Positions 15,259 to 22,243 of a DNA stretch of 22,907 bases are shown one piece after another. How positions within the stretch are numbered: position 1 is the stretch's first letter; the number at the start of each line of letters is the position of its first letter. The DNA comes from Thermodesulfobacteriota bacterium (GTDB lineage: Bacteria > Desulfobacterota > DSM-4660 > Desulfatiglandales > Desulfatiglandaceae), in the NCBI GenBank assembly GCA_028278625.1, contig JANQDY010000279.1:1-22907 (forward strand), written 5' to 3'. The position numbers and the translations under genes are program-made. The notes below the pieces were generated by a model. The model was not told where the DNA came from. It was given only the letters and a program-made list of their open reading frames with translations, and did not search any database.

Positions 15259-16101
15259 TCAGTTGTCCCTGCCGGCCGGCCACCAGAGCTGTTCTCCGCA
15301 GTCAGGGGAACGGAAGGCCGCGATTTTTGCCTGGGTTTCCGGATTCAGGAGGTAGTCGAGGAACCGGGCCGCGCCCTGGAAGTTGACCCTTTGGATTTTG
15401 TTCGGATTTACCGGAACAGCGGCCATGATGCGCTGCAACATCGGATCGGCTGAAACCATCATTTCCAAATCTGAATCATGCTTATCTTTATACCGCAAAA
15501 AAGGATAGGCGCCCCAGAAAACGTAAGCCTGCTTTTTGTCAGCCAGACGGACCGCCCGGGCCCGGGAAACGTCCTCATCCAGCAGCCAGTCGGCCTTGGC
15601 GGGACGGCCGCCGGCGGATGCCCAAAGAATGGTTTCCAGATAGGCAATGGATCTGCCGGAGTTGACCACAAACGGCGCCTTTGTTTCCGCAATGCGACGC
15701 AATGCCGTTGCGGCGCTGGACATGCCCTTCACCTTGGCCGGATCATCCTTTGGGCCGATTAAGACGGCCTGGTTGGAAAAAACCATTCTGGGCCATGTTC
15801 CGTAGCCCTCCAGGACAAATCGCTCAAGGGCCGGCTTTCCATAATGGGAGATGACCATATCCGCTTTTCCTTGGCGGCCCCGCTTATAGACATCCGTACC
15901 GCTGTAAAGGTCAACCGAGAGCCCTGTCCTGTCGGTGAAATCCTTGATCAGAAAATCAATGAGGCCGCTGTATTTTGGCGTTATCACAATGGCCAATCGA
16001 ATCGTTTCGGCAGGGTCGCTTTCGCCGCTGGCGAATGCCGGCTGGCAAATCATCGCGCTCAGCAATATCAAAAGCACAAAATATTTCATGACTTTGCTCA
16101 T
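15259..16101 (-). CDS. Periplasmic substrate-binding protein, TupA/tungstate-binding-like
   Basis: The protein has 280 residues, with a signal peptide (MKYFVLLILLSAMICQPAFA) and GAGGAAGGA ahead of the start. The body follows the TupA-type oxyanion-binding pattern: SGLIDFLIKDFTDRTGLSV, a G-x-DVYKRGRQGKADMVISHYG segment, FVLEGYGTWPRMVFSNQAVLIGPKDDPAKVKGM, and SGRSIAYLETILW. The ligand-loop threonines and serines normally found right after the first strand (TTTSTQ) are replaced by VITPKYSG, so the ligand may differ from tungstate or molybdate. There is no permease or ATPase nearby, so it is an orphan binding protein or works with distant partners. Upstream on the same strand is the GlxA-type regulator. 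Confidence 0.8.
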   Translation of the reverse strand: MSKVMKYFVLLILLSAMICQPAFASGESDPAETIRLAIVITPKYSGLIDFLIKDFTDRTGLSVDLYSGTDVYKRGRQGKADMVISHYGKPALERFVLEGYGTWPRMVFSNQAVLIGPKDDPAKVKGMSSAATALRRIAETKAPFVVNSGRSIAYLETILWASAGGRPAKADWLLDEDVSRARAVRLADKKQAYVFWGAYPFLRYKDKHDSDLEMMVSADPMLQRIMAAVPVNPNKIQRVNFQGAARFLDYLLNPETQAKIAAFRSPDCGEQLWWPAGRDN

Positions 16102-16238
16102 AATGAATTCCTTCCTCGCATATTAAGCCGTCGTGCATGGACATGGCACCCGGTCTTGGGGTTCCTCAAATGAAGCCTTTGGTCCAACCACTTTTAACCG
16201 CCTTTTAAAGGATGAGGTGAAGAGAGATTTCAGCGCTG

Positions 16239-17234
16239 TCATTGCATGGCAGGGGTGCTGGAGAATCCTGAAAATCGGCGCTGGTATTCCTTTGGTCTTA
16301 AGCCGGTCAACCGGATGAATATTTTTCTGAAAAATGAAATGTCTTCATACCCCACCTCATATGTAATTTCATTGAATGTTCGGGTCCCCTCTTCCAGCAA
16401 GCGCTTTGCATGTTCAACCCGAAGTTTTTGGAGATAACCCAACGGGGTTAATCCCACGGCCTGTTTAAACCGGCGCTCCAGGGACCGGCGGCTCATGCGG
16501 AATGTCCCTGCCAACCGTTCGTAATCAATTTGCTCGGTTTGATGCTGTTCCATCCACGTCTGTGCCCTGGCAATCAGTGGATCGCCGTGGTCCGCCGGCA
16601 TCAAAAAACATGCGTAGGGCGCCTGCCTTTCCCTGCCCATATCGAGAACCATGGTCTTTGCGGATTCGACGGCAGCACGCCGGCCACAGAACTTTTCCAC
16701 AAGATAAAGGGTGAGATCCATGCCGGCACTTACGCCCGCCGAACAATAGAGTCGGCCATGGTCAATGAACATGCGATCATGATCCAATGCCACATTGGGA
16801 TACCGCCGGCGGAACATGTCCGTAAACCCCCAATGGAGGGTGGCTGATTTCCCTTTCAAAAGTCCGGTTTCCGCCAGGAGAAATACGCCCGTGCAGATGC
16901 TGGCGACGTGTGCCCCTTTTTCGTAGTGGTCACATATCCAGGGAACCAGTTCCGGACTTATTTGGAGAATTTTATCAATGTAGGTGGCAGAGGAGATGAT
17001 AATCAGATCGGTTTCCTGAATGTCCGCGATGCCGCAATGGGGTTGGATATGGATATTGTTCACGGATCGGATGGCCTCTCCACTTGCGGAGGCGATGGTT
17101 ACCTCGAAATAGGGGGTCGGGGGGGATTGGTTCACACGGTTCCACAATCGGCCCGCCTGGTTCAGTATGTCCATGGGCCCGAAAATGGTTGTGGCCATGG
17201 TGTTATAGGGTCCAAGGATCGTTACTTTTTTCAT
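16239..17234 (-). CDS. GlxA-type transcriptional regulator (DJ-1/PfpI plus AraC)
   Basis: ATG 17234 begins MKKVTILGPYNTMATTIFGPMDIL, the usual first strand of the DJ-1/PfpI domain. The open frame runs further upstream to 17492, but that part overlaps the divergent gene and is unlikely. The 331-residue protein has an N-terminal amidotransferase-like domain (1-190) with the elbow cysteine C114 in ASICTGVFLLAE. The AraC domain follows (about 230-320), with helix-turn-helix 1 at YERLAGTFRMSRRSLERRFKQ and helix-turn-helix 2 at NEITYEVGYEDISFFRKIF, ending in the LRPKEYQRRF motif. Such regulators often sense amino-acid or quaternary-ammonium metabolites. The target here is unknown; the binding-protein gene 137 bp downstream is one candidate. 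Confidence 0.9.
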   Translation of the reverse strand: MKKVTILGPYNTMATTIFGPMDILNQAGRLWNRVNQSPPTPYFEVTIASASGEAIRSVNNIHIQPHCGIADIQETDLIIISSATYIDKILQISPELVPWICDHYEKGAHVASICTGVFLLAETGLLKGKSATLHWGFTDMFRRRYPNVALDHDRMFIDHGRLYCSAGVSAGMDLTLYLVEKFCGRRAAVESAKTMVLDMGRERQAPYACFLMPADHGDPLIARAQTWMEQHQTEQIDYERLAGTFRMSRRSLERRFKQAVGLTPLGYLQKLRVEHAKRLLEEGTRTFNEITYEVGYEDISFFRKIFIRLTGLRPKEYQRRFSGFSSTPAMQ

Positions 17235-17363
17235 GGGTTTTCTCTGAATATCAAAATAGTGTCGATATCGCCCGTCAATTTGTCGTTTATGCCACTTCTG
17301 TTCCACATTTGCAAGGGCTATACTGTAGAAAACCGAGGAACCGAATCCATGAGGAGGTGCATC

Positions 17364-17819
17364 ATGACAGACGACAGCATCAAAGAAACCATTGCCCCGT
17401 GCGGCTTGTGCTGCGAAACCTGCTTTGCCCATCATAGGGGCGATATCAGGAAACTGAGCCTGCAACTGAAGGAAAAACTGGGCAATTTCCATCTCAATGC
17501 CAAACGGTATGAAATCCTGTTAGGAGACCCCATATTCAAGAAATATCCTGACTTTAAGGAAATGCTCGATTATTTTGCATCCGAAAACTGCCATGGCTGC
17601 AGAAATGAACAGTGCAAGCTTTTCAAAAACTGCGGCGTAAGACCCTGCCACCAGGAGATGGGCGTTGATTTCTGCTACCAATGTGACGCGTTCCCCTGCG
17701 ACCGGACCAATTTCGATGACGGCCTTTACAAGGCCTGGGTGGCCATAAATGACATCATCCGGAAAAAAGGGATTGAAACCTATTGTGAAAAGGCCAGGGT
17801 GCGCCCCAGATACGGTTGA
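17364..17819 (+). CDS. DUF3795 cysteine-rich protein
   Basis: ATG 17364 has an excellent GAGGAGGT five bases upstream; a longer in-frame extension back to 16908 is a shadow of the opposite-strand regulator. The 151-residue protein has cysteine clusters C13-C16-C17-C20 (APCGLCCETC), C76-C79-C84-C90-C95 and C104-C107-C112. This is the DUF3795 pattern, found widely in anaerobes and probably binding zinc or an iron-sulfur cluster. The function is unknown. TATACT at 17319-17324 may be a -10 element, with no good -35. It is divergent from the GlxA-type regulator. Confidence 0.88.
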   Translation: MTDDSIKETIAPCGLCCETCFAHHRGDIRKLSLQLKEKLGNFHLNAKRYEILLGDPIFKKYPDFKEMLDYFASENCHGCRNEQCKLFKNCGVRPCHQEMGVDFCYQCDAFPCDRTNFDDGLYKAWVAINDIIRKKGIETYCEKARVRPRYG

Positions 17820-17841
17820 TAGGGTGTGAATGGGGCTTGAT

Positions 17842-17878
17842 TGCGTCAAATCTGCTCTTGACGCATATGCGATGCGTC
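17842..17878. repeat. Overlapping alternative hairpins at a convergent gene junction
   Basis: TGCGTCAA (17842-17849) pairs perfectly with TTGACGCA (17858-17865). The second arm, read as GACGCAT (17860-17866), also pairs perfectly with ATGCGTC (17872-17878). The two stems exclude each other. The element spans the stop codon of the tetR-like gene and lies 23 bp after the DUF3795 stop. There is no T run on either side, so it is not a standard terminator. Confidence 0.6.
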
Positions 17879-18643
17879 GTCCGCCTGGAGAAGTGCTCCC
17901 CGTTCCAGTCGATCCGCCAGATTCGACAATGCAGCCGATTGGCTGCGCAGTTCCCGGATCACCTCGCCGCGCGTTACCTTCTTTTCCGCCGCCATGGTAT
18001 TCCCGACGGCCTCACGGGCAGGACCGGCCGGCCCCTTTTCCGCAAGATATCCCTTCTCCATCAGGGCAATGAAATGATTCGCTATGGCCGCGGGATCATG
18101 AGACACAAAGCCGGGCCTGTACCATTTGAACACCCAGTTGCACATTCCCAGGATGGCGTAGGACTGCATCACCGGATCAATATCCCTGAACAAACCTTTT
18201 GAGATGCCCTCCGCCACAATGTCTTGAATGATGCGGGTGTATTTTTTCTTCTCCTCCCGTATTTTTTTAAAATCCTTTTCAGGCAGCTGGTTTTCCTCAC
18301 TGAAAAACACGGAGAACATGGACAGATTCTTGACGATGATGTTGCGAATGTGGTTCCCGATGATCCTTCTTAACTTCTCATCCGGGGGGAGATTCATGCC
18401 GGAAATCTCGTGGGTGTCCCTGAAGATGTTCAGGAAGGCCTGGGTATAGATGGTGGACAAAAGCTTGTCCTTGCTGGAAACGTAATGGTACAGGGCCGCC
18501 TTGGTGATCCCCAGCTCCCTTGCCACGTCATCCAGGGAAGTGGAGCTATATCCTTTTTTATGGAACAGCGCGGCCGCCGTGTCGATGATCTTCTGCTTTC
18601 GAATGCTCTTGTCGAGTCCCTTGAAACTCCCCGTATCCGCCAT
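17846..18643 (-). CDS. TetR/AcrR-family repressor with C-terminal tail
   Basis: ATG 18643 is preceded by GGAGG at seven bases; a further ATG at 18691 is less likely. The 265-residue protein opens with the TetR helix-turn-helix (IIDTAAALFHKKGYSSTSLDDVARELGITKAALYHYVSSKDKL, about 19-61). The ligand domain (to about 200) resembles KstR2/FadR-type acyl-CoA sensors (IREEKKKYTRIIQDIVAEGISKGLFRDIDP). About 60 extra residues follow (AAEKKVTRGEVIRELRSQSAALSNLADRLERG...), probably a helical or coiled tail uncommon in the family. It is divergent from the mutase operon, with a matching palindrome over that promoter. It most likely represses the operon until an acyl-CoA is bound (inference). Confidence 0.9.
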   Translation of the reverse strand: MADTGSFKGLDKSIRKQKIIDTAAALFHKKGYSSTSLDDVARELGITKAALYHYVSSKDKLLSTIYTQAFLNIFRDTHEISGMNLPPDEKLRRIIGNHIRNIIVKNLSMFSVFFSEENQLPEKDFKKIREEKKKYTRIIQDIVAEGISKGLFRDIDPVMQSYAILGMCNWVFKWYRPGFVSHDPAAIANHFIALMEKGYLAEKGPAGPAREAVGNTMAAEKKVTRGEVIRELRSQSAALSNLADRLERGALLQADDASHMRQEQI

Positions 18644-18682
18644 TTTCCTGCCTCCGGATTCTTCCGAAACTTCAAAATAATC

Positions 18683-18711
18683 TTGACACAACGTCTGAAA
18701 CAGTATATATA
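18683..18711 (+). promoter_or_regulatory. Sigma-70-type promoter of the mutase operon
   Basis: A consensus TTGACA (18683-18688) is followed at 17-bp spacing by TATATA (18706-18711). The expected start near 18718 falls inside the palindrome at 18714-18727. The leader to the mutase start codon at 18807 is about 90 bases. Confidence 0.72.
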
Positions 18712-18713
18712 TC

Positions 18714-18727
18714 TAACCAGACGGTTA
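18714..18727. promoter_or_regulatory. TetR-type operator palindrome
   Basis: TAACC-AGAC-GGTTA is a perfect five-base inverted repeat around a 4-base centre, typical in size for a TetR-family dimer. It sits directly after the -10 element and over the predicted transcription start, so a bound repressor would block initiation. It is 71 bp upstream of the tetR-like gene's own start. Confidence 0.65.
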
Positions 18728-18806
18728 ATTCTACTAAACGATAAGTATCATGTCCGGTTTCGGAAAGTCAAGGAAAATGCACGGATGCAAAACAGGAGAC
18801 CATGTC

Positions 18807-20498
18807 ATGGAAAAACGCGTAGATTCCTCGGGGGGAGGAACCGTTGACGCCGTCAGCCGAAAAACGCGCGAATGGGAAAAAGAGGTCTATTCTTGCCATA
18901 AAGAGCGGCTGGATAACTTCGCCACCCTTTCAGGCCTCCCCATCAAACCACTTTACACACCTGAAGACGTGTCCGGGATGGACTATTTGAGGGACCTGGG
19001 CTATCCGGGGGAAACCCCTTTTGTAAGGGGCGTATATCCCACCATGTATCGGGGCCGTACATGGACATTGCGGCAACTTGCCGGATACGGGTCGGCAGAG
19101 GCAACCAACCGACGCTACCGGTTCCTGTTGGACCAGGGCGCAACAGGCATTAACGGAGTCTTTGATTATCCCACGCTCAGGGGCTTTGACTCCTCGGACC
19201 CCATGGCTCGGGCGGACGTGGGTCGCGGCGGGGTTGCCATCGACACCCTGGATGACATGGGGACGCTTTTCGACGGCATCCCCATCGACCAGGTGAGCGT
19301 GTCACTCGTTACTTGCAACCCCCTGTGCAACATTTCCCTGCAATCCATGTATTTTGCCAATGCGCGGATGCGGGATATCCCCTTCACGCAACTGGCCGGG
19401 ACCAGCCAGAATGACTTTCTCATGGAGACGGCCATCACCATTGCCCCCGAGGTCCTTCCGCCTGAATTCTCGTTCAAGCTCTGCTGCGACGCCATTGAAT
19501 ACTGCGCCCGGTATGTGCCCAGATGGAACCCGGTGAGCTACACCGGTTACAACTATCGGGAATCCGGATGCACGGCCATACAGGAAATCGCTTTTGTGAT
19601 GGCCAATGCCATCGCCTGCGTTGAGGATCTGGTGGGCCGGGGCTTGGAAGTGGACGATTTCGCGCCCCGCTTGAGTTTCTTTCTCTCTTCCCACAACGAC
19701 TTTTTTGAAGAAATCGCCAAATACCGGGCCGCACGCCGGCTGTGGGCCGGCATCATGGAAAAAAGGTTCGGTGCCAAGAATCCCAAATCCCTTGCTTTCA
19801 GGTTCCATGTGCAGACCGCCGGTGTCGCATTAACGGCGCAGCAGCCTCTGAACAATGTGTCCCGGGCCGCCTATCACGGTCTGGCGGCGGCGCTCGGCGG
19901 GGCCCAATCCATTCACATCGACGGATACGACGAGGCCTTAGGCATTCCCACGGAGCTTTCGTCTCTCACGGCCCTCCGAACAAGCCAGATCCTTCAGCTG
20001 GAGACCCGCGTGACCCACACCATCGATCCCCTCGGGGGATCCTATTTCGTGGAAGCCCTGACCAGCCAACTGGAAGCGGAAATCCAAGGGCTCCTAAACG
20101 AAATCGACGGTCTGGGCGGCATTGTAAAGGCCACGGAGATCGGCTGGGTCCACAAGGAGATTTCAAATGCCGCCTATCAATATCAGAAGGAGATCGAATC
20201 CGGGGAGATGCCCATTGTGGGCGTCAACTGCTTCCGAATGGAGGAGGAAGAACTGCCCGTGGATATTTTTCAGATCCCCGAGACCCTTGAAATCCAGGCG
20301 AAAAAGTTGAAGAAGATCAAAGGGCAACGTAGCGCCGCCAGTGTCCAAAAGGCCCTGGACAAAATCGCCCGGTGCTGTGAAGAGCGAGGGAACCTCATGG
20401 CGGTGATCGTGGATGCGGTGGAATCCCGCGTAACACAAGGGGAGGTTTCCGAGGCCGTAAAAAAGGTCTATGGCACGTGGGAAACACCACTTTTTTAA
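18807..20498 (+). CDS. B12-dependent acyl-CoA mutase, large (catalytic) subunit
   Basis: ATG 18807 has AGGAGA seven bases upstream; earlier ATGs at 18750 and 18777 lack one. The 563-residue protein is the TIM-barrel part of the methylmalonyl-CoA mutase family (YPTMYRGRTWTLRQLAGYGSAEATNRRYRFLLDQG, GVAIDTLDDMGTLFDGIP, FAPRLSFF, QTAGVALTAQQPLNNVSRAA, THTIDPLGGSYFVEALT). It ends before the cobalamin domain, which is a separate gene. Y81 matches the active-site Tyr89 of the Propionibacterium enzyme. The substrate-carboxylate arginine (Arg207, normally in FMVRNT) is absent from METAITIAPEVLPP, and the active-site His244 (SGYHMQ) is Asn249 (TGYNYR). Methylmalonyl-CoA is therefore an unlikely substrate. 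Isobutyryl-, 2-hydroxyacyl- or alkylsuccinyl-CoA-type mutases are alternatives; the real substrate is unknown. Confidence 0.9.
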   Translation: MEKRVDSSGGGTVDAVSRKTREWEKEVYSCHKERLDNFATLSGLPIKPLYTPEDVSGMDYLRDLGYPGETPFVRGVYPTMYRGRTWTLRQLAGYGSAEATNRRYRFLLDQGATGINGVFDYPTLRGFDSSDPMARADVGRGGVAIDTLDDMGTLFDGIPIDQVSVSLVTCNPLCNISLQSMYFANARMRDIPFTQLAGTSQNDFLMETAITIAPEVLPPEFSFKLCCDAIEYCARYVPRWNPVSYTGYNYRESGCTAIQEIAFVMANAIACVEDLVGRGLEVDDFAPRLSFFLSSHNDFFEEIAKYRAARRLWAGIMEKRFGAKNPKSLAFRFHVQTAGVALTAQQPLNNVSRAAYHGLAAALGGAQSIHIDGYDEALGIPTELSSLTALRTSQILQLETRVTHTIDPLGGSYFVEALTSQLEAEIQGLLNEIDGLGGIVKATEIGWVHKEISNAAYQYQKEIESGEMPIVGVNCFRMEEEELPVDIFQIPETLEIQAKKLKKIKGQRSAASVQKALDKIARCCEERGNLMAVIVDAVESRVTQGEVSEAVKKVYGTWETPLF

Positions 20499-20536
20499 TG
20501 CAACATAGGTCCGGTCCGCTGACAGAAGAGGTCGTT

Positions 20537-20926
20537 ATGATGAAAAGGAATCCTCGCGTCCTTATCGCCCGCCTGGGCATGGACGCACATTGGAGAGGCA
20601 GTATCGTGGTGGCCCGAGCCCTCAGGGACGCGGGTATGGAAGTCGTCTATATCGGCAACCAGATGCCTGAAGGGATCGTTGAGACGGCCATCCAGGAGGG
20701 TGCCGATATCATCGGGCTGAGCACGCTCTCCGGGAATCACATGGTCCTGGCGCCGGAGGTAACTGAGCTGCTCATGGCCCGCGGCGTTCAAGAGACCGCC
20801 GTGGTCCTGGGAGGCACCGTTGCGCCCAACGAGGTGGATGAACTGAAAAAGGCGGGGATCCGCGCCGTTTTCGGGCCCGGGACCCCCCTGAAAGAGATTA
20901 TTGACACCCTGTCCGATCTTGTATAG
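20537..20926 (+). CDS. Acyl-CoA mutase small subunit, cobalamin-binding
   Basis: The protein has 129 residues from ATG 20537; the next codon is also ATG and has better spacing to GAGGT. It is a stand-alone B12-binding Rossmann domain with the base-off/His-on signature D16-x-H18-x-x-G21 (GMDAHWRGS), the LSTLSG stretch (S62, L64) and the glycine pair in VVLGGTV (G92-G93). His18 would ligate cobalt from below. It follows the catalytic subunit by 38 bp and completes the adenosylcobalamin enzyme, as in isobutyryl-CoA and 2-hydroxyisobutyryl-CoA mutases, whose subunits are also split. Confidence 0.94.
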   Translation: MMKRNPRVLIARLGMDAHWRGSIVVARALRDAGMEVVYIGNQMPEGIVETAIQEGADIIGLSTLSGNHMVLAPEVTELLMARGVQETAVVLGGTVAPNEVDELKKAGIRAVFGPGTPLKEIIDTLSDLV

Positions 20927-21006
20927 GTCCGCGGTTATTGCCGCAACCTGTGTGAACCATCTTGAGATGTGCTGTTCACCCCCTGGCGATCAAAAAGGTG
21001 TCTTCC

Positions 21007-22209
21007 ATGACTGACGCACTTCCCGGCCCGACCCAACGCCTGGCCTTGCTGCAAACCATACTGGCCCGAGAGGGTGTTGAAGGGGCCCTTTTCACATATT
21101 CTCGCACCATGCTCTACTATTGCGGGACCACCCATCCTGCGATTTTGCTGGTGACCCCAAGGGACTACCTCCTTCTGGTGCTCAGGGGTTTTGAATGGGT
21201 GATCCGGGAATCGTGGCTGGACAAAAGCCGCATCGCCGCCGTTGACGGATACCATGAAGTGGTGCCGGCCCTTGACCGTCTGGGTCCCTCCGGCGGCCGC
21301 CTCGGGATTGAACTGGACATCATGCCGCTGGGATTCCATCGGAAGCTTTCCGCTTTGTTGAGAGGGTTCGATCTTATTGACATTTCCGGAAGCGTCATGG
21401 ACCAGCGAAAAATAAAGGATGCGGATGAAGTCGCCTGTATCCGCGAAGCGGGCCGCATCGCCCACATGGGACACGAACGGATCATGAAAACCCTCAAGCC
21501 TGGGATGACGGAACTGGAGGTGTCCGCGGAAATAGAGCATGCCCACCGCAAAGCGGGGCACGAAGGCCTCTATTTCATCCGCCAGAATGACTTCTTTATG
21601 GGACAGGGGCCCTTGGCATCGGGGAAAAACCTCACCCGCATTGCGGGAAAAATGCAATCCATCTCCGGTGCGGGACTGAGCCCATCCATCCCCATGGGCG
21701 CATCGCGGAAAAAAATCGAAAGGGGCGAGCTGATGGTGGCGGACATCCCCACCCATTATCGCGGGTATCATTTCGACCAGAGCCGGACCTATGTGATCGG
21801 CGAACCTCCCGCGGCCGCCGGACAGCTCTATCATCGTCTTAAGGAGATTGCTGACCGGGTTGTCGAGATGATGGTCCCCGGCGTGAGCTGCGGCAGGCTT
21901 TACCGAGGGGCCGCCGAATCGGCGGAACGGCTTGGCCTGGGACGGCGCTTCATGATGATCGGCGCGCCCCCGCACGGGGTCAGGGTCCCTTTCATCGGTC
22001 ACGGGATCGGCCTGGAGCTGAACGAGCCGCCCCTGCTGTCGGGAAACAATCGCGAACACCTGGAACCGGGCATGGTCATCGCCCTTGAGATGGAAACGGG
22101 CGGGGAAGAAGAAGGGAAAGATGTGGTCAAACTGGAGGACATGGTTCTGATCACCGACAGCGGCGCGGAGATCCTGAACCGGACCCCGAGAGAACTGCAT
22201 GTGGTATGA
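21007..22209 (+). CDS. M24-family metallohydrolase (Xaa-Pro dipeptidase/creatinase fold)
   Basis: ATG 21007 follows AAAAAGGTG; the frame is open to 20962 but the extra residues lack family character. The 400-residue protein has a creatinase-type N-terminal domain (to about 135) and a pita-bread catalytic domain. All five metal ligands are present: D246 (VADIP), D257 (YHFDQSRTY), H332 (IGHGIGLEL), E361 (ALEMETGG) and E377 (VKLEDMVLI). An Xaa-Pro peptidase, a creatinase or an ectoine hydrolase-like amidase are all possible. It is 80 bp after the mutase small subunit on the same strand and probably in the same TetR-controlled operon. It may release the acid that is then activated and rearranged (inference). 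Confidence 0.88.
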   Translation: MTDALPGPTQRLALLQTILAREGVEGALFTYSRTMLYYCGTTHPAILLVTPRDYLLLVLRGFEWVIRESWLDKSRIAAVDGYHEVVPALDRLGPSGGRLGIELDIMPLGFHRKLSALLRGFDLIDISGSVMDQRKIKDADEVACIREAGRIAHMGHERIMKTLKPGMTELEVSAEIEHAHRKAGHEGLYFIRQNDFFMGQGPLASGKNLTRIAGKMQSISGAGLSPSIPMGASRKKIERGELMVADIPTHYRGYHFDQSRTYVIGEPPAAAGQLYHRLKEIADRVVEMMVPGVSCGRLYRGAAESAERLGLGRRFMMIGAPPHGVRVPFIGHGIGLELNEPPLLSGNNREHLEPGMVIALEMETGGEEEGKDVVKLEDMVLITDSGAEILNRTPRELHVV

Positions 22210-22243
22210 CCGTGGCACTCGGACGATCAAGCGCCATAATATC

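Noticed and set aside
16146..16165. TGGCAC...TTGG as a sigma-54 promoter
   Set aside because: The spacing is one base too long, the -12 element lacks GC, and no plus-strand gene follows.
16908..17363. N-terminal extension of the DUF3795 frame
   Set aside because: It overlaps the opposite-strand GlxA-type gene; the strong GAGGAGGT before ATG 17364 fixes the start.
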